Positions 62,711 through 64,000 of a DNA stretch of 64,000 bases are shown here, in pieces. The translations under genes and the position numbers were made by a program. Location: NCBI GenBank assembly GCA_016713875.1, contig JADJOI010000003.1:1364001-1428000 (forward strand). Direction: 5' to 3'. Position 1 is the stretch's first letter, and every line of letters starts with the position of its first letter. This stretch comes from Flavobacteriales bacterium (GTDB taxonomy: Bacteria > Bacteroidota > Bacteroidia > Flavobacteriales_F > PHOS-HE28). The notes beneath the pieces are model-generated. The model had not been told where the DNA came from and did not search any database. It saw only the letters and a program-made list of their open reading frames with translations.

Positions 62711-64000
62711 TCAGCGCCGCAGGAAGGCCTGCCGACGCACCGTGCCCCCTTGCCGCACCTCGGCCACGTACAGGCCGGCGGCCAGTCCGTCCAGGGGGAT
62801 CAACGCCCGGTCCGTGGTGGTCGCACGCCGCAACACCCGGCCCTGCGCATCGCGCACCAGCACCTCCGCAGGCCCACCCACCACCACGGTGACCGCGTCG
62901 TCCGCCGGCACAGGGAAGAGCGCGATCCCATCCACCGGATCCTCCTCCACGGTAGTGATCAACCCGTTGCTGCGCAAGGGACGGATGTGTGTGAGGGCGT
63001 AGCCGTGCGCGTCGTCGTGGAAGTAGAGATCGTAAATGCGGCGCGAGTGATTGAGTCCGGCCGTGCTGAAGTTGAGATCCCAGGTGGCCCCGCCATCGTC
63101 GCTGAACAGGATGAGGCCCTCCGTACCATCGGTCCGGTAGCCGCTGGCGAAGCCCGTGCCGTCCGGCCGGAAGGTCACGCTCGTCAGCACGAAGGGCCCC
63201 GCCACGTTGACGGTGGCGGGCGTCCATGTGCTGCCGCCATCGGTCGTGCGGAGGATGACGCCGTCGTTGCGCGTGGCCACACCCTGTTGGCCGGAGCTGA
63301 ACGCCACATCGCTGAACCCGTGATCCGGGTCGGCGTGGATCTGCGACCAGGTGAGGCCGCCATCCGTGGACCGGTAGAGGGCACCACTGTCCGGCAGCAC
63401 CACCAGGTTGCCCAGGTTGCGCTTGTAGCCGCCGGTGGCCGCGAAGCCGAGCTGATCGTTGACGAAGTGGAGGCGTGCGACGGGTTGGCCGGGAAGCACG
63501 GTGACGTTCGACCAGGTCGCCCCGGTGTCAACGCTCATGTCAACGATGCCGTTGCCCTGCTGGTCGCCGCCCGCGGCGAAGGCCACCAGATCGCTGCGCA
63601 TGCGGATGGCGCGGTAGTGCTTGCCGCTGCCTGTGCGGACGCTGTCGAACTGAAAGATGTTCAGGTACTGGGGGTTCTGGCGCACCACCAGGCCCTGGTT
63701 GTACTGGTAATGCCCTGCCGCCATGTAGTACGGCCAGCCATTGACCTCCCGCACATCGATGTCCTCCAGGTTGCCGGGCGAGGCATACCAGACGAAGAAG
63801 CCCCCCGTGGTCGCGCCATTGTCCGTCCGCACAAGGCCGCCTTCGCCTTGAAAGGGATCGTTCGCGCCATAGACGAACAGCCCGGTATCGGGCGTGTGGA
63901 ACGCTGCGGCCTGATAATGGATCGATGAGGAGAATATGCCGCCCGCCGTCCATTGGGCGTGGGTGACGACAGGACAGAGCGCGGTGAGGAGAGCGAGCGG
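62711..64000 (-). CDS. T9SS-exported BNR/YCF48-like propeller protein, 5' end outside window
   Basis: About 430 residues visible; the frame is open to the window edge and begins inside a signal peptide (LLTALCPVVTHAQ), so only a few residues are missing. Repeats STDGGLTWSQI, TTDGGSTWTPA and SDDGGATWDLN are BNR/photosystem-II-stability-factor-type blades; a T9SS sorting domain (LFPVPADDAVTV ... LAAGLYVAEV) ends it. Role unknown. Confidence 0.85.
   Translation of the reverse strand, partial: PLALLTALCPVVTHAQWTAGGIFSSSIHYQAAAFHTPDTGLFVYGANDPFQGEGGLVRTDNGATTGGFFVWYASPGNLEDIDVREVNGWPYYMAAGHYQYNQGLVVRQNPQYLNIFQFDSVRTGSGKHYRAIRMRSDLVAFAAGGDQQGNGIVDMSVDTGATWSNVTVLPGQPVARLHFVNDQLGFAATGGYKRNLGNLVVLPDSGALYRSTDGGLTWSQIHADPDHGFSDVAFSSGQQGVATRNDGVILRTTDGGSTWTPATVNVAGPFVLTSVTFRPDGTGFASGYRTDGTEGLILFSDDGGATWDLNFSTAGLNHSRRIYDLYFHDDAHGYALTHIRPLRSNGLITTVEEDPVDGIALFPVPADDAVTVVVGGPAEVLVRDAQGRVLRRATTTDRALIPLDGLAAGLYVAEVRQGGTVRRQAFLRR

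Overview
The window looks like chromosomal DNA from a GC-rich member of the Bacteroidota, most plausibly a Flavobacteriales-type lineage (inference; no rRNA gene is present to confirm it). The grounds are: many secreted proteins ending in the type IX secretion (T9SS, Por) C-terminal sorting domain; Bacteroidota families such as the DUF6728 small protein, a WbqC-like protein and an NlpE-like lipoprotein; almost no Shine-Dalgarno sites; and a recurrent TAnnTT(T/C)G box directly upstream of start codons, the -7 element of Bacteroidota promoters. No tRNA, rRNA, prophage or CRISPR array was recognised.

Layout. 0-9 kb: a truncated membrane protein, a CCA-adding-type nucleotidyltransferase, a secreted alpha/beta hydrolase, a pRiA4b ORF-3-like gene coupled to miaA, an iron ABC transporter pair lacking its ATPase, DUF6728 and DinB genes. 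9-21 kb: uvrB, two tandem T9SS serine proteases separated by a strong terminator, a YdcF/SanA-like gene, a large membrane protein, fabG, and a T9SS protein overlapping a small lipoprotein. 21-31 kb: a hypothetical gene bracketed by a 107-bp direct repeat that includes the end of sucD, then sucD, an MFS transporter, an interrupted BamE-like gene, a type II NADH dehydrogenase, mnmE, an NlpE-like gene, a WbqC-like gene and a dehalogenase-like hydrolase. 30.9-31.8 kb is a higher-order tandem repeat, followed by an acyl-CoA carboxylase carboxyltransferase gene.

33.5-43.3 kb is an accessory, decaying region: a MerC/GDCCVxC fusion, a YdeI-like gene, a PIN toxin-antitoxin pair, a solitary MNT nucleotidyltransferase, a serine hydrolase, several T9SS proteins, repeated same-strand 3' relics of a REP-associated (Y1/IS200-like) transposase, and a complete IS630-type element inserted into one relic. 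43-53 kb carries two paralogous TPR-adenylate cyclases, each directly preceded by a relic of a further cyclase 3' end, with a run of small genes, a fatty acid desaturase and a cold-shock gene between them. 53-64 kb returns to ordinary genes (three DUF1801-type genes, DUF2461, PhnA, DinB, RidA, a luciferase-like oxidoreductase, secreted propeller-like proteins) with two clear pseudogenes (a cupin and a methyltransferase).

Functionally the window mixes housekeeping (tRNA maturation and modification, nucleotide excision repair, fatty acid synthesis, TCA cycle, respiration) with cell-surface and secretion cargo. The most unusual signals are structural: near-leaderless promoters, short palindromic elements inserted in frame inside coding sequence, a duplicated sucD tail around an inserted gene, and cyclase and transposase relics.
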